A stretch of DNA of 61,485 nt from Winogradskyella_A sp963966315 (GCA_963966315.1 CAWZYX010000005.1:1-61485); one strand, 5' to 3'. Positions 1 to 8,012 are shown, numbered from the stretch's first letter. The notes: generated by a model from the letters alone, not told the origin. A program made the numbers and translations.

Positions 1-994
1 ATATCTCACCATCGAGACTGGCCGTTAATTTCTCAACATGAAGAATCTGATCACCAGCCTCACGCTCTCGTTCAAATATAATGGCAGGGTATCGACGGCT
101 CGAAGGTCTAATATCCGCGATATTCAACTTATCGATCATTTTTTTTCGGCTAGTTGCCTGTTTCGATTTGGCCACATTGGCAGAAAAACGTCGGATAAAC
201 TCTTCCAACTCTTTCTTCTTTTCCTCTGCCTTTTTGTTTTGCTGTGCTCTTTGTCTGGCAGCCAGTTGAGACGACTCATACCAAAAGCTGTAATTTCCTG
301 AATAATGATTGATCTTTCCAAAATCTATATCCGAAATGTGTGTACATACAGCGTCTAAAAAATGACGGTCGTGAGAAACCACGATCACGCAGTTATCGTA
401 GTTGGCCAAAAAATTCTCCAACCAACTTATGGTTTCATAATCCAAATCGTTGGTAGGCTCATCCATAATGAGTACATCCGGGTTTCCAAAAAGTGCCTGA
501 GCTAAAAGTACCCGTACTTTTTGCTTGCCATCCAGATCCTTCATCTGCATGTAGTGCAGGTCTTCACTAATGTCTAGGTTTGAGAGCAGAGCCGCAGCAT
601 CACTGTCGGCATTCCAGCCGTTCATTTCTTCAAACTGAACTTGCAGCTCCCCAATTTTTTCAGCATTTTCATCCGTGTAATCTGCGTACAACGCATCTAT
701 CTCAGATTTAATATCAAACAATGGTTTATTGCCTCGAATCACCGTTTCAAGTACCTGATGCTCATCGTACAGGTTGTGATTTTGCTCGAGTACAGACATG
801 CGCTTACCCGGTTCCAAATGGACATGGCCTGAGGTAGGATCCATTTTACCAGATAAAATTTTAAGAAAAGTAGACTTACCGGCACCGTTTGCCCCAATAA
901 TACCATAGCAATTTCCTGTATTAAAGGTAGTGTTTACCTCATCAAATAAAATACGCTTCCCAAACTGCACCGAAAGATTAGAAACTGATAACAT
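1..994 (-). CDS. ABC-F family ATPase, YbiT-like (C-terminus cut by window edge)
   Basis: Reading the minus strand from ATG at 994 gives 331 residues before the window ends; the family is usually about 530-640 aa, so the second ATPase domain is mostly missing. The visible half has Walker A (GANGAGKST, residues 34-42), Walker B (LIMDEPTNDLD, about 175-185), the switch His (VSHDRHFL) and the start of the linker (SKQATSRKKMIDKL). The family signature LSGGQ is replaced by LDGKQ near residue 154, as in YbiT-like members, which are also degenerate there. There are no membrane segments, so it is a soluble ABC-F protein. Such proteins act on the ribosome E site in translation regulation or antibiotic protection; which role applies here is not visible. 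Divergent from the gene at 1145. Confidence 0.93.
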   Translation of the reverse strand, partial: MLSVSNLSVQFGKRILFDEVNTTFNTGNCYGIIGANGAGKSTFLKILSGKMDPTSGHVHLEPGKRMSVLEQNHNLYDEHQVLETVIRGNKPLFDIKSEIDALYADYTDENAEKIGELQVQFEEMNGWNADSDAAALLSNLDISEDLHYMQMKDLDGKQKVRVLLAQALFGNPDVLIMDEPTNDLDYETISWLENFLANYDNCVIVVSHDRHFLDAVCTHISDIDFGKINHYSGNYSFWYESSQLAARQRAQQNKKAEEKKKELEEFIRRFSANVAKSKQATSRKKMIDKLNIADIRPSSRRYPAIIFEREREAGDQILHVEKLTASLDGEI

Positions 995-1016
995 GCTGTC
1001 CTGTTTAAAATTTTTG

Positions 1017-1024
1017 CAAAAGTA
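1017..1024 (-). promoter_or_regulatory. -7 promoter box for the ABC-F gene
   Basis: The minus strand reads TACTTTTG, matching the Bacteroidota -7 consensus TAnnTTTG, 22 bases before the ATG at 994. No exact TTG -33 element lies at the usual spacing, so the call rests on the -7 box and its position. Confidence 0.5.
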
Positions 1025-1059
1025 GAAAATTAAAAGGGTTTACGCGAATAAATAAAGCC

Positions 1060-1101
1060 TTAACAACATTTAACGACTCATTAACAACGGCGCTTAACAC
1101 C
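1060..1101. repeat. Four TTAAC-type repeats in a divergent promoter region
   Basis: Four direct copies of TTAAC(A/G)(A/C)C start at 1060, 1070, 1081 and 1094, spaced 10, 11 and 13 bases, about one helical turn. They lie between the -7 boxes of the two divergent genes and cover the -33 region of the rightward gene. The layout suggests binding sites for a regulator; the protein is unknown. Confidence 0.5.
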
Positions 1102-1107
1102 AAGGTC

Positions 1108-1115
1108 TATTTTTG
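1108..1115 (+). promoter_or_regulatory. -7 promoter box for the thioredoxin-fold lipoprotein gene
   Basis: TATTTTTG fits the TAnnTTTG consensus, 29 bases before the ATG at 1145. Its -33 region is occupied by the TTAAC repeats at 1081-1101. Confidence 0.5.
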
Positions 1116-1144
1116 TTCATTCAAGGGATAAGACTGTTTTGAAT

Positions 1145-2581
1145 ATGCGTTACGGAGTATACCTGTTAGTGGGTGTGTTGCTTCTGGGTTGTACTCAGAT
1201 TCAACTCAATAATGATTCAGCTGTCTATTTCGGTGGTGAAATCATCAATCCCAAGGAAGGCTTCGTTGTTCTCAACAACGAAAAAGGTCTCGCCAGAGAT
1301 ACCATTCGACTTAATCCTCAAAACCGATTTTTAATTCGCCTGGACAGTATAGAGACTGGACTGTATTCTTTTCGTCACGGTGGGGAGTTTCAGATGATCA
1401 TTTTGGAGCCAAAAGACAGTCTCATGCTGCGACTGAACACCTATGATTTTGATGAGTCTTTGGTTTTCTCGGGAAGAGGAGCTCCAAAAAATAACTACTT
1501 GCTCAAAATATTTTTACAAAATGAAAGAGAAGATCGAAGACTGATTAAATACAGCCAGCAGGAACCAGAACAATTTCAGAAATTTGTTGAAAACAGACAT
1601 CAAAACCAGTTGGAGGCGCTCGATGATTTTTTAAACAAGAAGGATGTTTCCGCTTTTACCAAATCTGTTTTAAAAGCAAGCATAGATTACAATAATTATG
1701 CAGACAAGGAAATTTATCCATTTGCTTATTTTGGAAACAACAAGCTTGTACACCACAAAGACCTACCCGAGCAATTTTATCAACACCGTTCTGAAATCGA
1801 TTATAACTCCGAGGCCCTAAGTGAAGTATTCGCTTACAATCGGTTTCTATTTGCACATATAGATAACCTGGCGCTGGACGCGTTTTACGCTCATAATGAT
1901 TTTCACACCACCTTCAACAGACATCAACTTCTTTACAACAAGGCCAAACTGGATCTCATCGATAGTTTGGTTGCGAATGACTTTATCAAGAACAATTTAT
2001 TGAAGTACAAAACCAGAGACTTCATCAGTCACAATCTAAAAGATGAAGAAATTGAAGATATTCTTGCCTATTATCGCACAAAATCGACTAATAAAGATGA
2101 TATTGCCGATATGGAGAGTCTTGTCAATGCCATGAAAAATTTACGTCCAGGTAATGAATTTCCAAATTTGGGTCTTGTGGACATATACAATAAAGAACAC
2201 AATATTGAAGCACTTGTTAACAAGCCAACACTTATCTATTTTTGGTCCTCCAATAACAAAAAGCACTACCGTAACAGTCACTATCGTGTACGTGAGCTTA
2301 AAAAGAATTTTCCTAATGTAGAGTTCATCTCTATTAATATCAATGAAGAGTCTGAGGAGTTCTGGATTAAAACACTTAACAAATATAAATTTTCTGTTGA
2401 CCAGGAGTTTAAGTTTAAAGACCCTGATCTAGCTAGACAGACGCTGGCACTTAATTTTGTATACAAAGTAATGGTACTGGATGAAAATGGTGAAATCCTC
2501 CATCCTAATGTGAACATTTTTAGTGAAAATTTTGAATCGGACCTCGAAAAATTGCTCACAAAAAAAGCGCTTTCCATCTAG
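1145..2581 (+). CDS. Thioredoxin-fold (TlpA-like) lipoprotein lacking the CXXC motif
   Basis: 478 aa from ATG 1145; an in-frame TTG two codons upstream is a less likely start. The first 16 residues are a lipoprotein signal (LLLGC, lipidated Cys16). The N-terminal third resembles the beta-rich DUF4369-type domain often joined to TlpA-like thioredoxins in Bacteroidota, a helical middle follows, and the last ~120 residues have a thioredoxin-like pattern (PTLIYFWSS, then FPNVEFISINI). Where the redox CXXC should follow the Trp, the sequence is SSNNKKH with no cysteine. Disulfide reductase activity is therefore unlikely; a binding or scaffold role in the cell envelope is inferred. The 3' end overlaps the terminator of the convergent aldolase gene. 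Confidence 0.8.
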   Translation: MRYGVYLLVGVLLLGCTQIQLNNDSAVYFGGEIINPKEGFVVLNNEKGLARDTIRLNPQNRFLIRLDSIETGLYSFRHGGEFQMIILEPKDSLMLRLNTYDFDESLVFSGRGAPKNNYLLKIFLQNEREDRRLIKYSQQEPEQFQKFVENRHQNQLEALDDFLNKKDVSAFTKSVLKASIDYNNYADKEIYPFAYFGNNKLVHHKDLPEQFYQHRSEIDYNSEALSEVFAYNRFLFAHIDNLALDAFYAHNDFHTTFNRHQLLYNKAKLDLIDSLVANDFIKNNLLKYKTRDFISHNLKDEEIEDILAYYRTKSTNKDDIADMESLVNAMKNLRPGNEFPNLGLVDIYNKEHNIEALVNKPTLIYFWSSNNKKHYRNSHYRVRELKKNFPNVEFISININEESEEFWIKTLNKYKFSVDQEFKFKDPDLARQTLALNFVYKVMVLDENGEILHPNVNIFSENFESDLEKLLTKKALSI

Positions 2582-2590
2582 GAATGCGCT
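2560..2590 (-). terminator. Intrinsic terminator of the aldolase gene, inside the opposing gene
   Basis: On the minus strand AGCGC pairs with GCGCT (2586-2590 with 2566-2570), extended by TTCC/GGAA inside after one mismatch, and is followed by seven T (2560-2566). It lies 30 bases beyond the aldolase stop and overlaps the last codons of the convergent lipoprotein gene. Confidence 0.75.
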
Positions 2591-2619
2591 CTTCAAATCC
2601 ACCTCACGGCTGTATTCGT

Positions 2620-3273
2620 TTAATTCCCTTTTCTATAATCTGCAAGGAATTTTTCCAATCCTATATCTGTTAGTGGATGTTTTAATAATCCAGTAATAGA
2701 ACTCAATGGGCCAGTCATTACATCCGCACCAATTTTAGCACAGTCGATCACGTGCATGGTGTGTCTTACGGATGCAGCAAGAATTTGCGTCTCAAAGTTA
2801 TAGTTGTCATAAATATGTCTGATTTCTGCGATCAGATTAAGGCCATCAGTGGAAATATCGTCGAGGCGCCCAATAAAAGGAGAAACATAAGTGGCCCCCG
2901 CTTTGGCCGCCAATAACGCCTGACCCGGAGAAAACACTAATGTTACGTTGGTTTTAATTCCCTTGTCAGTAAAATATTTACAGGCTTTCACCCCATCTTT
3001 AATCATAGGAAGTTTAATTACAATCTGTTCATGTAATTCTGCCAAAGCCTCACCTTCGCGTACCATACCTTCAAAGTCGGTAGCGATCACCTCCGCAGAT
3101 ACATCTCCATCAACGATATTACATATATCGACATAGTGTTTTAAGATATTATCGGTTCCTGTAATACCTTCTTTAGCCATTAATGAAGGGTTTGTGGTGA
3201 CGCCATCCAAAATACCCATATCCTGGGCTTCTTTTATTTGGTCTAAGTTTGCTGTATCAATAAAAAACTTCAT
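2620..3273 (-). CDS. fsa: Fructose-6-phosphate aldolase / TalC-type transaldolase
   Basis: 217 aa, the usual length of the short transaldolase subfamily. The N-terminus (MKFFIDTANLDQIKEA, then DGVTTNPSLMAKEG) is typical. The Schiff-base lysine is Lys87 in IVIKLP, and TNVTLVFSPGQALLAAKAGATYVSPFIGR follows in pieces as the barrel core. It acts in the cytoplasm on sugar phosphates, either moving dihydroxyacetone units between F6P and E4P (transaldolase) or cleaving F6P. Sequence alone does not separate the two activities. It is a single-gene unit with its own -7 box and a strong terminator. Confidence 0.92.
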   Translation of the reverse strand: MKFFIDTANLDQIKEAQDMGILDGVTTNPSLMAKEGITGTDNILKHYVDICNIVDGDVSAEVIATDFEGMVREGEALAELHEQIVIKLPMIKDGVKACKYFTDKGIKTNVTLVFSPGQALLAAKAGATYVSPFIGRLDDISTDGLNLIAEIRHIYDNYNFETQILAASVRHTMHVIDCAKIGADVMTGPLSSITGLLKHPLTDIGLEKFLADYRKGN

Positions 3274-3303
3274 AAGAAATAATTGTTAATCCTAATAAGG
3301 TTG

Positions 3304-3311
3304 CAAATTTA
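3304..3311 (-). promoter_or_regulatory. -7 promoter box for the aldolase gene
   Basis: Minus strand TAAATTTG fits TAnnTTTG, 30 bases before the ATG at 3273. No exact TTG at -33. Confidence 0.5.
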
Positions 3312-3363
3312 CAACTAATTGGAAGGAGACCGTAAAATTTAAATTAATTTCTATTAACAGTGC

Positions 3364-3771
3364 TTATTCCTCGGCAATTCTGAATTCAAAGGTCTTTTCT
3401 GCAACGCCATTGCATGTCGGATTTGGGTCATAATAGGCTCCATCATCATATGCTCCAATAGCCACTGCCACCGTAAACCGAAAGATACCGGATTCCACAG
3501 GAGTGCCATATATTTCGATATTCCTGAAATTATACTGGATGCTTAAGCCTTCCGGCAAATTCCCGTACACATCAAAAAAATACTCGTAAAAATCGTCTTC
3601 AGGATCATTTTTTACATGTGCTGAAATGATCTGGTAGTAAGGCTCATGAATAGTACCATCCTTCACGATTGCCTGATCAATTTCAGGGTCAATTTGTATC
3701 AAGCACTCCAAAAAGTTCTCGCAGGAGAAAAGTAGGAGTCCAAATAGACTATACATCAGGGTACGTTTCAT
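3364..3771 (-). CDS. Small lipoprotein with putative Ig-like domain
   Basis: 135 aa. The first 17 residues form a lipoprotein signal (LLLFSC). The rest contains LPEGLSIQYNFRNIEIYGTPVESGIFRFTV in sequence, the pattern of the cadherin-like putative Ig domain (He_PIG), in which LPxGL and GTP-x4-G-x-F are the hallmarks. No catalytic motif is visible. It probably sits in the outer membrane or periplasm; its function is unknown. It lies between the aldolase and the SDR gene on the same strand. The 46-base gap after the SDR holds a weak hairpin, so separate transcription is possible. Confidence 0.75.
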   Translation of the reverse strand: MKRTLMYSLFGLLLFSCENFLECLIQIDPEIDQAIVKDGTIHEPYYQIISAHVKNDPEDDFYEYFFDVYGNLPEGLSIQYNFRNIEIYGTPVESGIFRFTVAVAIGAYDDGAYYDPNPTCNGVAEKTFEFRIAEE

Positions 3772-3796
3772 TGATTTGAGTTTAGTATCAACAAAT

Positions 3797-3832
3797 CAAA
3801 AAGTATACCACTGTCTACATCTTATAGTGGTT
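3797..3832 (-). terminator. Weak terminator-like hairpin after the SDR gene
   Basis: On the minus strand CCACT and AGTGG form a 5-bp stem around a loop holding the SDR stop codon, followed by TATACTTTTTG. The stem is short and the loop is 13 bases, so this is a low-confidence call. Confidence 0.35.
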
Positions 3833-4618
3833 CATCAGCATTCTTTCATACCAGCGATCTGGTAATATACGTTTAAGGACTATGGAAAACTTTTGCAAGG
3901 GTTGTGCTACCTTATAATGCAGTTTTTTATTCTTAGAACCAATAATGTGATGTAAAGCCCTCGCAATAATCAAAGGATCTCTTCCGGAATCTACGTGGTT
4001 GTCCATGAGTTCCAGTGTGTTCTTGTAGGTACTGTAATAGGGTGATTTTTTATTTAGAGGTACATGGTATCTTCCGGAAGCAATATCAGTTGCTACATCA
4101 CCAGGAGCAAAATTCACCACCTCTATACCATAAGGCTTTACTTCCATACTAACGGCCTCTGATAGGAGTTCAAGAGCTCCTTTGCTGGCACTGTAAACAC
4201 CTCGATACGGCAAGCCCATATAACCGGCAATAGACGTCACATTAATGATAAGACCGTTACCCTGAGTCCTCATTAAAGGAATCACCTCTCTCATCACTGC
4301 TATAGGACCAAATAAATTAGTTTCAAAATTTCGTCTCAGTTCTGCATCGGGAACTTCCTCTATGGCTCCTGTTATCCCTGCCCCTGCATTATTGATAAGT
4401 ACATCAATACGTCCTTCCTTGCTTTTTAAACCATCAATACAGGATTTGATTGAGTGAAGGTCTGTGACATCAAGTTTTAAAAGAGGAAAGCTATGATTGT
4501 TTATTTTTTCGGGATCGCGACTGGTACCATATACCTTATAGCCCTTGGTTGTCAGGAATTCTCCTGTTGCCTTTCCAATACCTTTGGAACCGCCCGTTAT
4601 TAATACAATCTTTTGCAT
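3815..4618 (-). CDS. Short-chain dehydrogenase/reductase (SDR)
   Basis: 267 aa classical SDR. The cofactor loop is TGGSKGIGKATG (about residues 8-19), the NNAG motif is LINNAGAG (about 74), the catalytic Ser is in NVTSIAGYMG, and the Tyr/Lys pair is in VYSASKGA. Basic and small residues after the glycine loop (TSRDPEK) suggest NADPH preference. The C-terminal extension after residue 200 is typical of SDRs acting on lipids or retinol-like substrates, but the substrate cannot be read. The gene begins 46 bases from the SRP RNA terminator and is probably transcribed independently. Confidence 0.88.
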   Translation of the reverse strand: MQKIVLITGGSKGIGKATGEFLTTKGYKVYGTSRDPEKINNHSFPLLKLDVTDLHSIKSCIDGLKSKEGRIDVLINNAGAGITGAIEEVPDAELRRNFETNLFGPIAVMREVIPLMRTQGNGLIINVTSIAGYMGLPYRGVYSASKGALELLSEAVSMEVKPYGIEVVNFAPGDVATDIASGRYHVPLNKKSPYYSTYKNTLELMDNHVDSGRDPLIIARALHHIIGSKNKKLHYKVAQPLQKFSIVLKRILPDRWYERMLMNHYKM

Positions 4619-4663
4619 GTTACTTTTTAGACCTTCAATTTACAAATGCTGAGAAAAGTGTAC

Positions 4664-4676
4664 AAAAAAAGGCAAG
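4664..4676 (-). terminator. Terminator of the SRP RNA
   Basis: The 3' side of the closing stem (CTTGCC on the minus strand, 4671-4676) is followed by seven T (4664-4670). Confidence 0.7.
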
Positions 4677-4764
4677 CTACCCACATCACACCGCTACGAC
4701 CGCCTACCTTTGCTGCGTTCCCGCCCTGGAGGATTCAGCAGGAGCTGGTTGTGTGGGACTTGCC
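4671..4764 (-). ncRNA. ffs: Signal recognition particle RNA, small (4.5S-like) type
   Basis: On the minus strand the ends pair (GGCAAG with CTTGCC, then CCCACA with TGTGGG) into one long hairpin. The apical domain carries the SRP core: CCAGGGCGGGAACGCAGC with a GGAA tetraloop, then AAAGGTAGGCGG. The RNA binds Ffh and targets nascent membrane and secreted proteins to the membrane. A T-run (complement of 4664-4670) follows the closing stem at once, so the RNA's own stem acts as terminator. A perfect Bacteroidota promoter at 4770-4799 puts the start within a few bases of the stem base. RNA length is about 94-100 nt. Confidence 0.92.
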
Positions 4765-4769
4765 GGCTG

Positions 4770-4799
4770 CAAAGATACAATGTTTTAATACTTTCACAA
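4770..4799 (-). promoter_or_regulatory. Complete Bacteroidota promoter (-33 and -7) of the SRP RNA
   Basis: The minus strand has TTG at 4799-4797, exactly 19 bases, then TATCTTTG at 4777-4770. This matches the TTG-N19-TAnnTTTG consensus of the Bacteroidota primary sigma factor in full. The predicted start lies about 4-6 bases downstream, at the base of the SRP RNA stem. Confidence 0.85.
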
Positions 4800-4852
4800 T
4801 GATTTTTTAATCCTATTTTTTATAAATATCTTGCTCAAAAATCAAAAATCCC

Positions 4853-5890
4853 ATGTCGATAATAAGGCCTTTAAAGATCATCTTAGCTCTGCTTTTACTG
4901 GTTGGTTGTGCTACTAATCATGTCGATGAACAATTCGGTTTAAGCTTAAGCACCAACGCTGAAAATAACACTATCACCTTAGGAGAATCTGTAGTCCTAA
5001 AAATTAACAATCCAAAGGCAGTACCCATTGCCAAGGTTGAATATTTTATGGATGGAAACTCGATCGACCCAAAGCTGAGCATTAATTCAGGAAAACTGGG
5101 AAAGCGGAAGATCTCGGCCATCGTTACGCATGGTGATCAGAAAACGACAATTGAAGGATCTGTTAAGGTTTTAAACAATAAAGAACCTGAGATTTATACC
5201 TATGAAATCATAAACACCTACCCTCACGATATTACTTCCTATACTCAGGGTTTGGAATTTTACGATAACGTATTATACGAAAGTACCGGGCAGTATAATG
5301 AATCCAAACTGAGAAAGGTGGACTACACAACCGGAACTATCCTTAAAAATCTGGAGCTTTCTAATGGTTTTTTTGGTGAAGGCCTCACTATCCTTAACAA
5401 CACTATCTACCAGCTGACCTGGCAGGAGGACACCTGTCTGATCTATGATGTGGATACCTTTGAAAAAAAAGGGGTGTTTAGGTACGATCTTAGTGAAGAA
5501 GGCTGGGGTTTATGCAACGATGGAACATCCTTGTACAAATCAGACGGGACCGAAAAAATCTGGACCTTAAATACCGATACTTATACCGAGGATGATTATA
5601 TAGAAGTATTCACTAATAAAGGTAAAATTCCAAGTCTCAATGAGTTGGAATGGATTAATGGTAAAATATATGCCAACATCTACCAGCGCAATGGTGTGGC
5701 AATTATTGATCCCACAACAGGGGCAGTTGAAGGAGTCATTGATTTCACTCCTTTAAGAAATCTGGTGACACAACATGAGGGCCTTGATGTACTGAACGGA
5801 ATTGCCTATAACCCCCAAACCAATACTATTTTTGTCACCGGAAAACGCTGGGATAAATTGTTTGAAGTAACCATCTCTAAAAAGGACTAA
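4853..5890 (+). CDS. Glutaminyl-peptide cyclotransferase (beta-propeller type), lipoprotein
   Basis: 345 aa with a lipoprotein signal (LLLLVGC, Cys19). Residues ~25-115 form a beta-rich domain. From about residue 120 the protein matches the plant/bacterial glutamine cyclotransferase family: YPHDITSYTQGLEF, LYESTGQY, FFGEGLTIL, YQLTWQE, NDGTSLYKSDGT, LNELEWINGKIYANIY and the terminal LNGIAYNPQTN. The enzyme converts N-terminal Gln of exported proteins to pyroglutamate, protecting them from aminopeptidases. T9SS cargo and periplasmic proteins are plausible substrates. The next gene starts at the base after its stop codon, which suggests co-transcription. Confidence 0.9.
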   Translation: MSIIRPLKIILALLLLVGCATNHVDEQFGLSLSTNAENNTITLGESVVLKINNPKAVPIAKVEYFMDGNSIDPKLSINSGKLGKRKISAIVTHGDQKTTIEGSVKVLNNKEPEIYTYEIINTYPHDITSYTQGLEFYDNVLYESTGQYNESKLRKVDYTTGTILKNLELSNGFFGEGLTILNNTIYQLTWQEDTCLIYDVDTFEKKGVFRYDLSEEGWGLCNDGTSLYKSDGTEKIWTLNTDTYTEDDYIEVFTNKGKIPSLNELEWINGKIYANIYQRNGVAIIDPTTGAVEGVIDFTPLRNLVTQHEGLDVLNGIAYNPQTNTIFVTGKRWDKLFEVTISKKD

Positions 5891-6280
5891 GTGGAAGTAT
5901 ACGAACAGGACATTCTGGTTTCAGAATCTGATCTGGATGAACTGGAACATGTTAACAATGTTCGATATGTCCAATGGGTACAGGATATCGCAGAGTCTCA
6001 CTGGTTGTCAAAAGCCAACGCTGAAATTTTAGATTCGTTCTTTTGGGTACTGATTGATCACCATATTCAATACAAGGGAGAAGCCAGATTGGGTGATGTT
6101 ATTTTGGCTAAAACTTATGTAAAATCTTCAGAGGGGCTTATATCTACACGAATCGTTGAAATGATTGACAAGAAGCGTCAAAAGCTCATTGTCAAATCAA
6201 CCACCAAATGGTGCCTAATGAATAAAAAGAGCAAACGACCTACCAGAATTACAAAAACCTTACAATCGCTTTTTGAATAA
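5891..6280 (+). CDS. Acyl-CoA thioesterase, hotdog fold (4HBT)
   Basis: 129 aa starting at GTG, zero bases after the upstream stop. The DELEHVNNVRYVQWVQDIAE segment (about residues 17-36) has the 4HBT layout, with Asp and the HVNN loop at the active site, followed by a long helix; DHHIQYKGEARLGD is the second conserved strand. The family hydrolyses acyl-CoA thioesters as dimers or tetramers in the cytoplasm. The chain-length preference is not readable. It resembles the YbgC/FadM group; a second, distinct member lies at 56733-57140. The tight link to a secreted cyclotransferase probably reflects gene packing only. Confidence 0.85.
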   Translation: MEVYEQDILVSESDLDELEHVNNVRYVQWVQDIAESHWLSKANAEILDSFFWVLIDHHIQYKGEARLGDVILAKTYVKSSEGLISTRIVEMIDKKRQKLIVKSTTKWCLMNKKSKRPTRITKTLQSLFE

Positions 6281-6316
6281 TAAGCTCGCTGCAAGTATTT
6301 CACATTTATTTAAATT

Positions 6317-6324
6317 TATATTTG
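6317..6324 (+). promoter_or_regulatory. -7 promoter box for the 6347 gene
   Basis: TATATTTG fits TAnnTTTG, 22 bases before the TTG start at 6347. Confidence 0.5.
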
Positions 6325-6346
6325 TATCCAAAACTGATCCTTAAAT

Positions 6347-7924
6347 TTGAAACGACACCTCTTATATATTCTCGGCCTATTAATAGTGACATCCTGGAGT
6401 TCATGTCGTGAGGATTTTGAATTTGAGCCCAGCACCGGAAATCTTGTTTTTGAGCGCGATACAGTTTATCTCGATACCGTTTTTACCAATATTGGTTCCA
6501 GTACATATAATTTGCGAGTTTACAATCGCAGTAACAAGGACATTCTGATTCCTACCATTCATTTAGAACGGGGCATTAGTTCATTTTACAGGCTAAATGT
6601 AGATGGTCTTACAGGATTAGATGGTCCTCAGGAAGGTAAGTTTTTTGAAAATGTCGAACTGTTGGCTAACGATAGCCTGTTTATTTTTATTGAAACGACC
6701 ATTGACATTGAAGAATTGGCACAAACAGATAACCAGTTTTTATATACTGATCGTATCCTTTTCGATTCCGGCAGCAACGAACAGCATGTAGACCTTATAA
6801 CCCTTGTTAAAGATGCTGTTTTTATATTCCCTTCCAGAGATTCTGAAACCGGAATTATTGAGACTTTGAGTTTTGACACCAACGGGGATGGTACCCCTGA
6901 GGAAACTGAAATTCAAGGACGGTTTTTATCCGACGAAGAATTAATTTTTACAAACAATAAGCCCTATGTTATTTACGGGTATGCGGCTGTTGACGATGAA
7001 CAAACACTCGTTATGGAGCCTGGAACACGCGTCCATTTTCACGTAAACTCTGGTATCTTGATCACATCTGGAGGTAGTCTGCAGATCAACGGAGGACCGA
7101 GCAGTGACCCCGAGCTTCTGGAAAATGAGGTGGTCCTTCAGGGAGACCGGTTAGAGCCTCTTTTCGAAGACATTCCAGGCCAATGGGGAACCATTTGGTT
7201 ATTTGACGGGAGTATAGAAAACTCCATCAATTATACAACCATCAAAAACGCCAGTGTGGGTATTTTGTCGGAAGGAAATGATGCGTCTGTTATCGATAAA
7301 CTGACCCTGACTAATACCCAGATTTACAATTCGAGTCTGTTTGGTGTTTTAGGCAGAGCCACCTCAATAAGCGCTGAAAATGTTGTGATCAACAACGCAG
7401 GACAGGCATCTTTTGCCGGCACGATAGGTGGACGCTATAACCTAATACACTGTACCATAGCCAACTATTGGACCAATAGTTTCAGAGACTTTCCGGCGCT
7501 TTTCTTCAACGACTTTGTTCTGGTGGATGAGAATAGTATCGCGACCAACGCGCTAAGCGTCAATCTGAGTAATTCCATTGTTTATGGGAATGACAATCCA
7601 GAATTTTTGTTTTCACAGCAGGGCGATGTCTTCAACTTTAAGTTCAGTAACTCTTTGCTACGCTTTAATAACTCCAATCTGGAAGGAACAACCAATTACG
7701 ATTTTTCTAATACAAACCACTATGAAGCCAATGTCTTTAATGTGGACCCGGATTTTGAAGACCCTTTCAATAATTTGATGCGAATTAGCGAATCCTCAGG
7801 AGCGAATGGGATAGGGAGCACTATTTTCTCCTCAATGGTACCGTTTGATCTTCTAAACGTCGAACGCAGTAACTCACCCGATGCCGGAGCATATGAAAGC
7901 ACAGATTTCCAGGGAGACAACTAA
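6347..7924 (+). CDS. Large lipoprotein, probable right-handed beta-helix
   Basis: 525 aa from a TTG codon at 6347. The resulting N-terminus (KRHLLYILGLLIVTSWSSC, Cys20) is a clear lipoprotein signal, which supports the TTG start; no ATG lies between it and the signal. The first ~190 residues resemble a domain of choice-of-anchor type (VYLDTVFTNIGSSTYNLRVYNRS). The middle and C-terminal part has repeated short beta motifs with stacked Asn (YTTIKNASVGILSEGN, LTNTQIYNSSLFGV, ENVVINNAG), as in parallel beta-helix proteins. It ends with SPDAGAYES, a phrase common at the end of such helices. It is a cell-surface or periplasmic protein; ligand or enzyme activity is unknown. Confidence 0.75.
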   Translation: MKRHLLYILGLLIVTSWSSCREDFEFEPSTGNLVFERDTVYLDTVFTNIGSSTYNLRVYNRSNKDILIPTIHLERGISSFYRLNVDGLTGLDGPQEGKFFENVELLANDSLFIFIETTIDIEELAQTDNQFLYTDRILFDSGSNEQHVDLITLVKDAVFIFPSRDSETGIIETLSFDTNGDGTPEETEIQGRFLSDEELIFTNNKPYVIYGYAAVDDEQTLVMEPGTRVHFHVNSGILITSGGSLQINGGPSSDPELLENEVVLQGDRLEPLFEDIPGQWGTIWLFDGSIENSINYTTIKNASVGILSEGNDASVIDKLTLTNTQIYNSSLFGVLGRATSISAENVVINNAGQASFAGTIGGRYNLIHCTIANYWTNSFRDFPALFFNDFVLVDENSIATNALSVNLSNSIVYGNDNPEFLFSQQGDVFNFKFSNSLLRFNNSNLEGTTNYDFSNTNHYEANVFNVDPDFEDPFNNLMRISESSGANGIGSTIFSSMVPFDLLNVERSNSPDAGAYESTDFQGDN

Positions 7925-7954
7925 AATAATACTGATCTTAAGCAAGTACGAGCT

Positions 7955-8004
7955 AAACTGTAACTAAAAAAGACTCCTTAAGAATCTCTTAAAAGATACA
8001 GTTT
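7955..8004. terminator. Compound hairpin between convergent genes
   Basis: An outer perfect 8-bp inverted repeat (AAACTGTA 7955-7962, TACAGTTT 7997-8004) encloses an inner 6-bp hairpin (TTAAGA 7978-7983, TCTTAA 7987-7992, 3-base loop) and an A-rich arm. It fills the gap between the lipoprotein gene and glyA and could stop transcription from both sides, but has no classic long T-run. Confidence 0.45.
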
Positions 8005-8012
8005 GGTTTGAT

